NCBI GenBank assembly: GCA_017533425.1
Contig: JAFXIE010000123.1
Span: forward strand, 1-39,253
Direction: 5' to 3'
DNA length: 39,253 nucleotides
Source: Clostridia bacterium
GTDB lineage: Bacteria; Bacillota; Clostridia; Oscillospirales; QAMX01
Shown here: positions 31,628-39,253 of the stretch, piece by piece
How the letters are laid out: the number at the start of each line of letters is the position of its first letter
How positions within the stretch are numbered: position 1 is the first letter of the stretch
Position numbers and translations under genes: made by a program
The notes under the pieces: model-generated
Database searches by the model: none
Seen by the model: the letters and a program-made list of their open reading frames with translations, nothing else
Told to the model about the DNA's origin: nothing

Positions 31628-33859
31628 ATGAAAGCAATTCTGCTCTGCGGCGGCGAGGGCACCCGTCTGCGCCCCCTTTCCTCCCGTGTGCCAAAACCCA
31701 TGGTGCAGCTCTTTGACCGCCCCATCCTCTGGCATACCCTGCGCTGGCTGTCCCTCCACGGCGTTACCGAAGCCGCCCTGACGCTGCGCTGCAAGCCCCA
31801 TGTCATCCGCGAATACTTTTCCGATGCCGCAGCCTCGCCGATCCCCCTCCGTTTTTTCACCGAGGCGGAGCCCCTCGGCACCGCCGGGGCGGTGCGAGCC
31901 TGCCGGGATTTCCTCTCCGGGGATGAGGAGGTCATTGTCGCCAGCGGCGACGGCATCTGCGATCTCGATCTTGGCGCCGCCCTGCGTTTTCACAGAGAAC
32001 GGGGCGCCGAGGCGACCATGCTGCTCTATTCCCATCCGGAGCCCCTTTCCTACGGCATTGTGCGCACCGATGTGCGCGACCGCGTCACCGGCTTTGCCGA
32101 AAAGCCCGGCTGGGGAGAGGTCTTTACCGACCGCATCAACACCGGCATCTACATTCTCTCCCCCGCCGCTATAGACCGCATTCCGCCGGGGGTATTCTAC
32201 GATTTTTCCGCCGATCTTTTCCCTGCCATGCTGGCCAACGACGCGCCCCTCTGCGCCCTTTGTCTGCCGGGCTACTGGCGCGATCTCGGCAATCCCGCAG
32301 AGCTGCTGGCCTGCGCCGCCGACTGCCTTGCGGGAAAGATCGAGCTTTCCCGGGGCAGGGAGGCGGCGGAGCTTCCCGAAGGGGTGGAAATCGAAGGCCC
32401 CGTCTATATTTCCGCCGAGGCAAAGCTTCTGCCGCCCTGCCATGTGGGACCCGGCACCCTGCTGCAGGAGGGCGCGTATCTTTCCCCCGGCAGCCGGGCG
32501 GCGGGCTCTCTCATCTCCGGCACCCTTGGCGCAGGCGCCGCGGCGGAGGGCGCCATTCTCGACCGAGGGGCGGTGCTCGGCCCCTCGGCGCGGGCAGAGC
32601 GGGGCTGCGTCATCGGCTGCGGGGCACGTATCGGCGCCGGGGCGGAAATTGCCCAGGGGGTGCATATCTACCCCGAGGCAACGGTGGAGCCCGGCTGCCG
32701 GGTGACCGAATCCCTTCCCGAAGGCGGCCGCCGAATGCCCCGCCCCGTGGCCCACGGCTTTTCCGGCATTGCGGGCAGCGAGCTCGATGCGGAATTCTTC
32801 CTGCGGTTGGGCAAAGCCCTCGGGAAGCCCGGCGACCGGGTTCTTCTCGCGGGGGAACCTGCCTGGACGCTGCCCGCCATGGCCGCCGGCGCCTCCGCCG
32901 CCGGCATATCCGCCCGGATCGCCGACTGCCCCTTCCCCGCCGTCACCGCCATGTGTTCCCGGCTCTACGGGGCAGGGCTTGCGGTGGATGTGCGCCCGGA
33001 GGGGGAGCTTCTGCGGCTGCGCATCTACAGCTCTGAGGGACTTCCTCTGTCGGACGGCGAAATCTCCCGCCTGACCGCCCGGCTGTCGGCGGGAAGCCTG
33101 CCCCTCTGCGGCGAAGGCTGCCCGCCGCCGGAAGAGATTTCCGGCACGGAGGGGCTTTATCTTGCCCTGGCCGCCCGGGCCTTTCCCCTGCGGGGCGTCC
33201 GCCTCTTTGCCGGGGAGGGAACTCCGCTTCGCCGGGCGCTGGAGCTTGCCGGGGCAAAAATCACCCCCGACGCGCCCCATGCAAGCCTTTCCCCGGACGG
33301 GTTTTCCTTTACCCTCCGGGATGAGACCGGCGCGGAGCTTGACTGCGCCCATGCCCGCGCCGCCCTCATTTCCGCCCATCTGCTGGGCGGACAGCACAGC
33401 CGGCTCGCCGTGCCGGAGGATGCCCCCGCGGTGCTGGACGGGCTGGCCGCCCGGGCAAAAGTTCCCCTCTTCCGCGCAGGCCGGGATGCCGAGGCGGCGC
33501 CGCTGCTTGCCCGGCACCCGGAATTTTCCCACGGCATCCACGGCATTCTCTGCCTTTTCGGCATTCTCAGCCGCCGCGGCATCCGTCTTTCCCATCTGGC
33601 GGGGCGGCTGCCCGATTTTCACACCCACAGCACGGAGATCCCCGTGCCCGAAGGGCGCGCCGCCGCCATGCGGCACATCTCGGAGCAGATCGCGCCGCAG
33701 AATATGCGCCTTCAGGACGACCGCGGCTCGGTCTCCCTGCGCCCCGCGGCCGACCGGGAGGCCATCGCCCTTTCCGCCGAGGCAAAAAATGCGGAATTTG
33801 CCGCAGAAATGTGCGCGGAAATCGAAAAGCTCCTGCGGGATCGACAAACTCTTGCATAA
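31628..33859 (+). CDS. Nucleotidyltransferase / degenerate phosphomannomutase-like fusion
   Basis: 743 residues. The N-terminal nucleotidyltransferase (about 1-235) has LLCGGEGTRLRP (5-16), 'PKPMVQL', 'FFTEAEPLGTAGA' and 'VIVASGDGICDLDL', so it should join a nucleotide to a sugar phosphate (mannose-1-phosphate guanylyltransferase-like). A left-handed beta-helix follows (about 250-350, with repeats such as 'GCVIGCGARIGAGAEI'). The last part (about 375-743) has the shape of phosphomannomutase, but the phosphoserine loop TxSHNP is missing: that place reads 'DVRPEGELLRLRIYS'. The third domain is probably inactive and structural. Such fusions occur in Firmicutes; the product nucleotide sugar is not determinable here. 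It may supply the flippase/glycosyltransferase pathway at 12091-14765. Confidence 0.87.
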   Translation: MKAILLCGGEGTRLRPLSSRVPKPMVQLFDRPILWHTLRWLSLHGVTEAALTLRCKPHVIREYFSDAAASPIPLRFFTEAEPLGTAGAVRACRDFLSGDEEVIVASGDGICDLDLGAALRFHRERGAEATMLLYSHPEPLSYGIVRTDVRDRVTGFAEKPGWGEVFTDRINTGIYILSPAAIDRIPPGVFYDFSADLFPAMLANDAPLCALCLPGYWRDLGNPAELLACAADCLAGKIELSRGREAAELPEGVEIEGPVYISAEAKLLPPCHVGPGTLLQEGAYLSPGSRAAGSLISGTLGAGAAAEGAILDRGAVLGPSARAERGCVIGCGARIGAGAEIAQGVHIYPEATVEPGCRVTESLPEGGRRMPRPVAHGFSGIAGSELDAEFFLRLGKALGKPGDRVLLAGEPAWTLPAMAAGASAAGISARIADCPFPAVTAMCSRLYGAGLAVDVRPEGELLRLRIYSSEGLPLSDGEISRLTARLSAGSLPLCGEGCPPPEEISGTEGLYLALAARAFPLRGVRLFAGEGTPLRRALELAGAKITPDAPHASLSPDGFSFTLRDETGAELDCAHARAALISAHLLGGQHSRLAVPEDAPAVLDGLAARAKVPLFRAGRDAEAAPLLARHPEFSHGIHGILCLFGILSRRGIRLSHLAGRLPDFHTHSTEIPVPEGRAAAMRHISEQIAPQNMRLQDDRGSVSLRPAADREAIALSAEAKNAEFAAEMCAEIEKLLRDRQTLA

Positions 33860-33901
33860 TGCCGCAAAAAGTACCTCTTGTGTTTTACCCCTCCCCTGTG
33901 G

Positions 33902-33907
33902 TATAAT
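33902..33907 (+). promoter_or_regulatory. Extended -10 promoter of RNase J
   Basis: TATAAT (33902-33907) with TG at 33899-33900; -35 TTGTGT lies about 18 nt upstream. It gives a leader of about 210 nt. Confidence 0.7.
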
Positions 33908-33920
33908 GACATTGATTTAT

Positions 33921-34018
33921 GATGCCGGCGTAAGGATACGGTGCCTTTTCCCCGTCCCTCCTTCCCGGATAACGGATTACAATCGGATAGCTTTGCAGCC
34001 TGTCTCCGGCATTTTTTT
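33921..34018 (+). ncRNA. Candidate structured leader upstream of RNase J
   Basis: ATGCCGG (33922-33928) pairs with CCGGCAT (34006-34012), followed directly by seven T (34012-34018), an intrinsic-terminator-like end over a large loop. The loop holds GGATACGG/CCGTCC pairing and three CGGAT repeats between about 33966 and 33988. Transcription should begin near 33914. An attenuated or autoregulated leader is possible; no known riboswitch is recognised. Confidence 0.45.
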
Positions 34019-34123
34019 GCCGCGGGGCCTCTTCTCTTTGTGCAAAAGAACCGGTTTTCTTCCATATTTTCCCTCTGACATTCAATTCTTTTTCCTTTTT
34101 TCACACATTTAGGAGGTACTTTT

Positions 34124-35782
34124 TTGGCACACAAACTCAAAATCATTCCCCTGGGCGGTCTGCTGGAGATCGGCAAGAATATGACGGTCATCGAGTACGG
34201 CAACGATATGATCATCATCGATGCCGGCCTCGCCTTTCCCGATGAGGAAATGCTCGGCGTGGATATGGTCATCCCCGATTTTTCCTACATCCGCGCCAGC
34301 AAAAAGAAGGTGCGCGCCCTCATCCTCACCCAAGGCCACGAGGATCACATCGGCGCCATCCCCTACCTGATGACCGAGGTCAACTGTCCCATCTACTGCA
34401 CGCCGCTGACCGCAGGCCTTGTGGAGCTTAAGCTTGCGGAGCATAAAATGCTCTCCCTGTGCAAGATCCACCGGGTGCATGCCGGGCAGAGCGTCGGCAT
34501 CGGCTGCTTCAATGTGGAATTTATCCACACCAATCATTCCATTCCCGATGCCGTGGCGCTGGCGGTCACCACCCCCCTCGGCGTCATCTTCCACACCGGC
34601 GACTTCAAGATCGACACCACCCCCTACCAGGGCGGCATGGCCGATCTGACCCGCATGGGCGAGCTGAGCAAGGAGGGCATCCTGCTGCTCATGAGCGACT
34701 CCACCAATGTGGAGCGCGAGGGCTCCACCATGTCGGAAATGCGGGTCGGCGAATCCATCGGCGCGCTTTTCAAGGGCTGCGACAAGCGCATCATCATCGC
34801 AACCTTCGCCTCCAACGTCAGCCGCATCCAGCAGATCATCGACGTGGCCATCAAAAACGGCCGCAAGGTGGCCGTCTCCGGCCGCAGCATGAACAACATT
34901 CTCAATCTCTCCCGGGAGCTCGGCTACATCACCGTGCCCGAGGAATCCCTGGTGGATATTTCCGCCATCAACCGCTATCCCCGCAACAAGATCTGCATCA
35001 TCAGCACCGGCAGCCAGGGCGAACCCATGAGTGCCCTGCACCGCATGGCCTTCTCCTCCCACAAGCAGGTGGAGATCTCCCAGGGCGACCGGGTCATTCT
35101 CTCGGCTTCCCCCATTCCCGGCAACGAAAAATCCGTTTCCCGCCTGGTCAACGAGCTTTTCCGCCAGGGTGCGGAGGTCATCTACGAGCGCCTGGCCGAG
35201 GTGCACACCTCCGGCCATGCCTGCCAGAATGAGCTCAAAATGATGCTCTCCCTGACACGTCCCCAGTATTTCATGCCCGTTCACGGCGAATACCGCCATC
35301 TGCGAGCCCATGCAAACCTCGCCGTCACCTGCGGCATTCCCCAGAAAAATGTTTTCATCAGTGAAAACGGCCGCATTCTTGAATTCTCCAAGGGTGCCGC
35401 CCCCAAGCTGCGGGGTACAGTTCCCTCCGGCCAGGTGCTGGTGGACGGCCTCGGCGTGGGAGATATCGGCAGCGTGGTCCTGCGGGACCGCAAGCTGCTC
35501 TCCGAGGAGGGTCTCATCGTCATCGCCGTCACCTTCGGCCCCGACGGCAGCGTGGTGGCCGGCCCCGATGTGGTCAGCCGCGGCTTTATCTATATGAAGG
35601 AGGCCGATGAGCTCATGGCGGAAATCCGCCGGGAGACCCTCGCCATTCTGGAGGCCTGCCGCTCCCGCGGCGCCACCGACTGGTCCTCCCTGCGCAATGC
35701 CATCCGCCGCGGCATTTCCGACAGTCTCTACCGCGACACCATGCGCACCCCCGTCATCCTTCCCATTCTGATGGAGCTGTAA
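34124..35782 (+). CDS. rnj: Ribonuclease J
   Basis: 552 residues from a TTG at 34124 with AGGAGG 7 nt upstream. The metallo-beta-lactamase/beta-CASP fold is complete: 'NHSIPDA' (about 135), 'FHTGDFKID' (about 156), 'MSDSTNVEREG' (about 192), 'TSGHACQNE' (about 361) and 'PVHGEYRHL' (about 385), with a C-terminal dimer domain. RNase J is a 5'-3' exo- and endoribonuclease in mRNA decay and rRNA maturation. The metal-binding motif normally HGHEDH reads QGHEDH: codon CAA (34331-34333) gives Gln70 where B. subtilis RNase J1 has His74, a metal ligand. All other ligands are present. A terminator hairpin follows. Confidence 0.95.
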   Translation: MAHKLKIIPLGGLLEIGKNMTVIEYGNDMIIIDAGLAFPDEEMLGVDMVIPDFSYIRASKKKVRALILTQGHEDHIGAIPYLMTEVNCPIYCTPLTAGLVELKLAEHKMLSLCKIHRVHAGQSVGIGCFNVEFIHTNHSIPDAVALAVTTPLGVIFHTGDFKIDTTPYQGGMADLTRMGELSKEGILLLMSDSTNVEREGSTMSEMRVGESIGALFKGCDKRIIIATFASNVSRIQQIIDVAIKNGRKVAVSGRSMNNILNLSRELGYITVPEESLVDISAINRYPRNKICIISTGSQGEPMSALHRMAFSSHKQVEISQGDRVILSASPIPGNEKSVSRLVNELFRQGAEVIYERLAEVHTSGHACQNELKMMLSLTRPQYFMPVHGEYRHLRAHANLAVTCGIPQKNVFISENGRILEFSKGAAPKLRGTVPSGQVLVDGLGVGDIGSVVLRDRKLLSEEGLIVIAVTFGPDGSVVAGPDVVSRGFIYMKEADELMAEIRRETLAILEACRSRGATDWSSLRNAIRRGISDSLYRDTMRTPVILPILMEL

Positions 35783-35789
35783 AAAAAGC

Positions 35790-35825
35790 CAAAGGGAACA
35801 CCCCGAAAAGGTGTTCCCTTTCGTT
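35790..35825 (+). terminator. Hairpin terminator after RNase J
   Basis: AAAGGGAACACC (35791-35802) pairs with GGTGTTCCCTTT (35810-35821). The T-run after it is short; on the minus strand it ends in a run of T. Confidence 0.7.
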
Positions 35826-35833
35826 ATTTTCCG

Positions 35834-35842
35834 TGGTATAAT
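35834..35842 (+). promoter_or_regulatory. Extended -10 promoter of esterase-like gene
   Basis: TGgTATAAT (35834-35842), 30 nt before the ATG; the -35 would fall in the terminator stem and is weak. Confidence 0.5.
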
Positions 35843-35871
35843 CAAAGAAAAACGGTCAAAGGAGCAGCGTC

Positions 35872-36873
35872 ATGATCACTGCCTACGAGCACAACATCCG
35901 CACCTTTGCGAAGGTCACACCCTCCATGTCCTATTCCGGCAGCCTTGCCGCATGGCAGCCCGCCGCCCGCAAAAAGCTTGCCGAGCTTCTCGGCATGGAT
36001 CGCTTTGTGGCTGCCGATCCGGAGCTTTCGGTGGAATTTGACCGCCGGCAGGCCGGCTTCCGGGAAATCCGCTTCACCTTTCAGAGCGAGGCCGGCTACC
36101 GCCTGCCCTGCCACCTTTGGCTGCCCGAGGGAGTCGAGCGTCCGCCGCTGATGATCTGCCTGCAGGGGCATTCCACCGGCATGCACATCTCCATGGGCCG
36201 TCCGAAATTCCCCGGAGATGCCGAAACCATCTCCGGCGGCGACCGGGATTTCTGCGTCCGCGCCGTGGCGGAGGGCTTTGCCGCCCTGGCGCTGGAGCAG
36301 CGCAGCTTCGGCGAGTGCGGCGGCACGGAAAAGGGTCCCGACTGCCTACCCTCCGCCCTGACCGCCCTGCTCTCCGGCCGGACGACCATCGGCGAGCGGG
36401 TGTGGGATATTTCCCGCGCCATCGATGTACTCTGCACCGAATTCTCCGGGCTTTTTGATGCCGGGCGCATCTGCTGCATGGGAAATTCCGGCGGCGGAAC
36501 GGCCACAGCCTATGCTGCTGCCCTGGAGGATCGCCTGGTGCTTGCCATGCCCTCCTGCGCCATGTGCACCTTCCGGGATTCCATCGGCGCCATGTTCCAC
36601 TGTGCCTGCAATTTCGTGCCGCACATCGGCGAATATTTCGATATGGGCGATCTTCTTGCCATGGCCTGCCCCAAATGCTTTGTGCAGGTCAGCGGTAAGG
36701 AGGACGGCATCTTCCCGATCGGCGGCGCAAGGGAGGTCTTTTCCGCCGGAAAGGCCGCCTACGACTCCCTCGGCCTCGGCCATCGCTGCCAGCTCGTTGA
36801 GGGAGAGGGCGGTCACCGCTTTTATGCCGATGCCGCCTGGCCGCAGGTTCACCGGCTCATGGAAAATCTATAA
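35872..36873 (+). CDS. Alpha/beta hydrolase (acetylxylan esterase / dienelactone hydrolase-like)
   Basis: 333 residues, no signal peptide. The alpha/beta-hydrolase triad is visible: nucleophile Ser in GNSGGG (about 203-208), Asp in 'SGKEDGIFP' (about 277) and His in 'GEGGHRFY' (about 315). 'PLMICLQGHSTGMH' is the oxyanion-hole strand. The sequence fits cytoplasmic acetyl esterase-like hydrolases of the COG3458/dienelactone group; the substrate is unknown. CAAAGGAG precedes the ATG. It appears monocistronic. Confidence 0.87.
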   Translation: MITAYEHNIRTFAKVTPSMSYSGSLAAWQPAARKKLAELLGMDRFVAADPELSVEFDRRQAGFREIRFTFQSEAGYRLPCHLWLPEGVERPPLMICLQGHSTGMHISMGRPKFPGDAETISGGDRDFCVRAVAEGFAALALEQRSFGECGGTEKGPDCLPSALTALLSGRTTIGERVWDISRAIDVLCTEFSGLFDAGRICCMGNSGGGTATAYAAALEDRLVLAMPSCAMCTFRDSIGAMFHCACNFVPHIGEYFDMGDLLAMACPKCFVQVSGKEDGIFPIGGAREVFSAGKAAYDSLGLGHRCQLVEGEGGHRFYADAAWPQVHRLMENL

Positions 36874-36895
36874 ATTTATCTGTGCAAATCAGCCG

Positions 36896-36918
36896 CCGCA
36901 TGGTATAATAATATGCGG
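36896..36918. promoter_or_regulatory. Inverted repeat around the -10 of the diguanylate cyclase gene
   Basis: CCGCAT (36896-36901) and ATGCGG (36913-36918) flank an extended -10 TGgTATAAT (36901-36909). This could be a repressor site, but the arms are short. Confidence 0.4.
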
Positions 36919-36947
36919 AAAGATTTGGGAAAGGAGGTATGTGCCGG

Positions 36948-38873
36948 ATGTCCTCGCTGCGTTCTATCATTATCAAGCGCCTTGTTGCCATCTCCGCCGC
37001 GCTGCTCATTGTCGTTCTCGCGCTGACCGTCGGTGTGCAGATTCACACCGAGCAGGCCCTTGCCTGCTCCCAGGCCGCCATCCGCTTCCGGCAGATCGAG
37101 CACCTCCTGACCGAAAATCAGGCTGCGCTGGAGGCCACCGTCGCCGCCTATCGCGACACCAGCCTGAACAATGCCCATGCCGTCGCGCATATTCTCGACC
37201 ATCTTCCCGAAATGCGCACAAACACCGCCGATCTCCGCCGCCTTTCCGATGAGCTGGAGATCGATGAGATCCATATTTTCGACCAAAACGGTGTCATCGT
37301 TGCCGGCACAAACCCCGAATACTACGGCTACTCCTTTGATTCCGGAGAGCAGATCGGCTTCTTCAAGCCCATGCTCGCGGACAAGACTCTGGAGCTCTGT
37401 CAGGACATTGTCCCCAACACCGCCGAGGGCAGGTATATGCAGTATTCCGCCGTGTGGAGTCCGGCGGGCGAGTACATTCTGCAGGTGGGCATGGATCCCA
37501 CCGCCATCCTGGAAATGACCGAGAAAAACGAGCTTTCCTACATCTTTACACTGCTGGGCGGCACAACAGGCGTCAGCCTTTATGCCATTGAGCCGAAAAG
37601 CGGCGAGATCGTCGGCGCCAGCATTGATGCCCACATGGGCAAAAACATGGCCGATATCGGCATCCGCGCCGAGCGCATCCGCACCGACGGCGGCGGCTTC
37701 CACGCCGTGGTGGACGGCACCCGCTCCTGGTGCGTTTTCAAGGAGTTCAACGGCTATCTGCTTGCCCGCATCGTCACCGCAGATGCCCTGTACGGCGACC
37801 TGCAGATGAAGGTGCTGGAAATTTTCTTCATCCTGCTCGTCGTGCTTATGTGCACGCTGTTTTCCATCTCCACCTTCATCAACCATTTCGTCATTAAAAA
37901 TATCCACCGCATCAACGACCGCCTGCAGCGCATTGCCGACGGAAATTTTGATGAAAAAATGGATGTGCACATCTGCCGGGAGTTTTCCTCCTTCTCCACC
38001 CATATCAACCACATGGTTCTCCATCTGCTTTCCTCCACGGATAAGCTTTCCTACATTCTCAACCGCACCAATCTGCGCATCGGCGTTTACGAATACTCCC
38101 CCAAGATGAAGGGCGTTCGTTTTACCGATTTCGTTCCCGTGCTTCTGGGCATCGGCCCGGACAAGACCCACGAGCTGCGGGCGGATCAGGCTCGCTTCCG
38201 GGAATATATCGACAGCCTTCGGGCAAATCCCCTGCCGGAGGATTCCTCCGTGCTCTGCATCGGCGATGACCGCTACATCATCCTCGATGAAATTGCCCGC
38301 AACAGCGAAACCTTCGGCATCATCAAGGATATGACCGAGGAGGTGCGCAACCGCCGCCGCATTGAGGCCGAGCGCGATACCGACCTGCTCACCGGCCTCT
38401 TCAACCGCCGCGCCATGGAAAAGCGGCTCTCCGAGCTCTTCGCCTTCCCCCAGAAGCTCGGCTGCGCCGCCCTGGTGATGATCGATGCCGACGGTCTCAA
38501 GGAGGTCAACGATCTCTACGGCCACGAAAAGGGCGATCTGTATCTGCGGGCCATCGCGGAGCTTTTCCGCACCTTCCCGCGGGAAAACTATCTTGCGGCC
38601 CGCCAGGGCGGCGACGAGTTCGTGCTGCTGCTCTACGGCTTTGAGAGCGATGCCGAGCTGCAGGATAGCATCAACGCCCTGAAATATATGCAGTCCCACC
38701 GCGCCGCAAACCTCGGCGACATCTCCGTTCCCCTGCGTTTTTCCTTCGGTTACAGCCTCATTCGCGACACCTCCGACCTGGCATGCGCCCTCAAGGAGGC
38801 GGACGACCGGATGTATCAGCAGAAAAAGCACCGCAAGGAAACCCTGCTCGGCGATGACCGTACGCTTTTGTAA
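36948..38873 (+). CDS. Membrane-bound GGDEF diguanylate cyclase
   Basis: 641 residues from the ATG at 36948, chosen because AAGGAGG (36931-36937) is then 10 nt away; an ATG at 36939 is too close. TM1 at about 8-30, an extracytoplasmic sensor domain (about 31-285), TM2 at about 287-310, a HAMP linker ('IHRINDRLQRIADGNFDEKMDV', about 318-340) and a GGDEF domain at the C-terminus. The active site is RQGGDEF (about 550-556) with 'DADGLKEVNDLYGHEKGD' upstream. The inhibitory I-site (RxxD) is absent: that position reads RENY. So it should make cyclic di-GMP in response to an external signal, without feedback inhibition at that site. Confidence 0.93.
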   Translation: MSSLRSIIIKRLVAISAALLIVVLALTVGVQIHTEQALACSQAAIRFRQIEHLLTENQAALEATVAAYRDTSLNNAHAVAHILDHLPEMRTNTADLRRLSDELEIDEIHIFDQNGVIVAGTNPEYYGYSFDSGEQIGFFKPMLADKTLELCQDIVPNTAEGRYMQYSAVWSPAGEYILQVGMDPTAILEMTEKNELSYIFTLLGGTTGVSLYAIEPKSGEIVGASIDAHMGKNMADIGIRAERIRTDGGGFHAVVDGTRSWCVFKEFNGYLLARIVTADALYGDLQMKVLEIFFILLVVLMCTLFSISTFINHFVIKNIHRINDRLQRIADGNFDEKMDVHICREFSSFSTHINHMVLHLLSSTDKLSYILNRTNLRIGVYEYSPKMKGVRFTDFVPVLLGIGPDKTHELRADQARFREYIDSLRANPLPEDSSVLCIGDDRYIILDEIARNSETFGIIKDMTEEVRNRRRIEAERDTDLLTGLFNRRAMEKRLSELFAFPQKLGCAALVMIDADGLKEVNDLYGHEKGDLYLRAIAELFRTFPRENYLAARQGGDEFVLLLYGFESDAELQDSINALKYMQSHRAANLGDISVPLRFSFGYSLIRDTSDLACALKEADDRMYQQKKHRKETLLGDDRTLL

Positions 38874-38882
38874 AATTTCCGC

Positions 38883-38911
38883 TTGACAAACCGCTCCCGG
38901 TGTGCTATTAT
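38883..38911 (+). promoter_or_regulatory. Promoter of tRNA-Leu
   Basis: TTGACA (38883-38888), 17-nt spacer, TATTAT (38906-38911), 19 nt before the tRNA. Confidence 0.85.
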
Positions 38912-38930
38912 ATTCGGGCATCAAAAATAT

Positions 38931-39017
38931 GCGGGTATGGCGGAATTGGCAGACGCGTAAGATTCAGGTTCTTATGGTCGCAAGGCTGTGCAGGTTCAAG
39001 TCCTGTTACCCGCACCA
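38931..39017 (+). tRNA. tRNA-Leu (anticodon CAG)
   Basis: 87 nt including an encoded CCA (39015-39017). Acceptor GCGGGTA pairs with TACCCGC; the anticodon stem TAAGA/TCTTA holds loop TTCAGGT, anticodon CAG. A variable arm of class II length and a T-arm with GTTCAAG are present. Confidence 0.97.
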
Positions 39018-39018
39018 A

Positions 39019-39050
39019 AAACTCCCGAATGAGATTCATTCGGGAGTTTT
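39019..39050 (+). terminator. Intrinsic terminator after tRNA-Leu
   Basis: AACTCCCGAATG (39020-39031) pairs with CATTCGGGAGTT (39037-39048), followed by TTTT. Confidence 0.85.
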
Positions 39051-39185
39051 CCATATGGTTTATTATTCAATAATTGCTGTAGTCAATTTATCGATAATTC
39101 AATTACCGCTTGCTGTTCTTTTTTTTAGAAGAGAATATACTGATTGTGCAAGACAAAAACAAGTCTGCGGAAAGGAAAGAAGTTT

Positions 39186-39253
39186 ATGTTTGACACGACA
39201 CAAATCGGGAAAAGGATTTCTGAATTTAGAAAAGCAAAGGATATGACGCAGTA
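39186..39253 (+). CDS. XRE-type helix-turn-helix regulator, N-terminus only (cut by window end)
   Basis: An AT-rich frame starting ATG at 39186 with AAGGAAAG about 9 nt upstream and open to the edge of the window. The first 22 residues are MFDTTQIGKRISEFRKAKDMTQ, the standard start of a Cro/C1-type (XRE) helix-turn-helix protein (IGKRI..FRKAK.MTQ). The base composition is far lower in GC than the rest of the window, suggesting recent acquisition; see the note on the tRNA boundary. Confidence 0.75.
   Translation, partial: MFDTTQIGKRISEFRKAKDMTQ

Noticed and set aside
31544-33847. Long minus-strand frame opposite the nucleotidyltransferase fusion
   Set aside because: Glycine/alanine-rich shadow with no recognised domain, while the plus strand has clear motifs.
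34109-35845. Long minus-strand frame opposite RNase J
   Set aside because: Same shadow effect; low-complexity Gly/Ala/Asp-rich translation and no ribosome binding site.
36876-38924. Long minus-strand frame opposite the diguanylate cyclase
   Set aside because: Shadow of a clear GGDEF gene.

Overview
This window is a stretch of a GC-rich (roughly 60% by eye) Clostridia-type chromosome, most likely an anaerobic gut member of the Oscillospiraceae/Ruminococcaceae group. The case for this is: strong AGGAGG ribosome binding sites, TTGACA/TATAAT promoters often with an extended -10 (TGnTATAAT), GTG and TTG starts, a rubrerythrin plus high-molecular-weight rubredoxin pair, RNase J, HflX, PlsY, a YtrA-type GntR regulator and the B. 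subtilis-like SPFH/zinc-ribbon/TPM cluster. Taxonomy is inference; no rRNA is present.

Layout. 1-2147: the tail of an SPFH zinc-ribbon protein, a TFIIB-type zinc-ribbon membrane protein and a TPM-domain protein. 2277-3004: a TetR regulator. 3020-3411: an AT-rich, strongly palindromic non-coding repeat element built of GTGATATT units and small hairpins. 3422-5608 (minus): yigZ, hflX and rpmE. 5826-10744: a SWIM/SNF2 helicase and an unusual fusion of a sugar-phosphate isomerase-like TIM barrel with a UlaG-like metallo-beta-lactamase. 10838-14765: a DUF1292 protein, a probable 6S RNA, then tcdA, a flippase and a glycosyltransferase. 14804-18513 (minus): a YtrA-type regulator with an ABC transporter and an exported protein. 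18723-23141: a MarR regulator, a heterodimeric ABC exporter whose second subunit carries a 1-nt frameshift in its Walker A motif, and a VOC protein. 23222-24386: high-molecular-weight rubredoxin and rubrerythrin under a Fur/PerR-like palindrome. 24494-24842: a structured RNA leader with mutually exclusive antiterminator and terminator stems before a 58-residue orphan protein.

24896-27120 (minus): a glycosidase-like protein and an amidohydrolase. 27294-31432 (minus): plsY, der, a PDZ/radical-SAM DUF512 protein, rpmF and yceD. 31628-33859: a nucleotidyltransferase fused to a degenerate phosphomannomutase. 33902-35782: RNase J behind a structured leader. 35872-38873: an esterase-like hydrolase and a membrane diguanylate cyclase. 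38931-39017: tRNA-Leu(CAG). After it the base composition drops sharply and the start of an XRE-type regulator is cut off by the window edge, so this may be the edge of an integrated element.

Most of the window is housekeeping. The parts most worth a second look are the GTGATATT element, the two structured leaders (24494-24638 and 33921-34018), the TIM-barrel/UlaG fusion, the frameshifted exporter and the missing metal-ligand histidine in RNase J.
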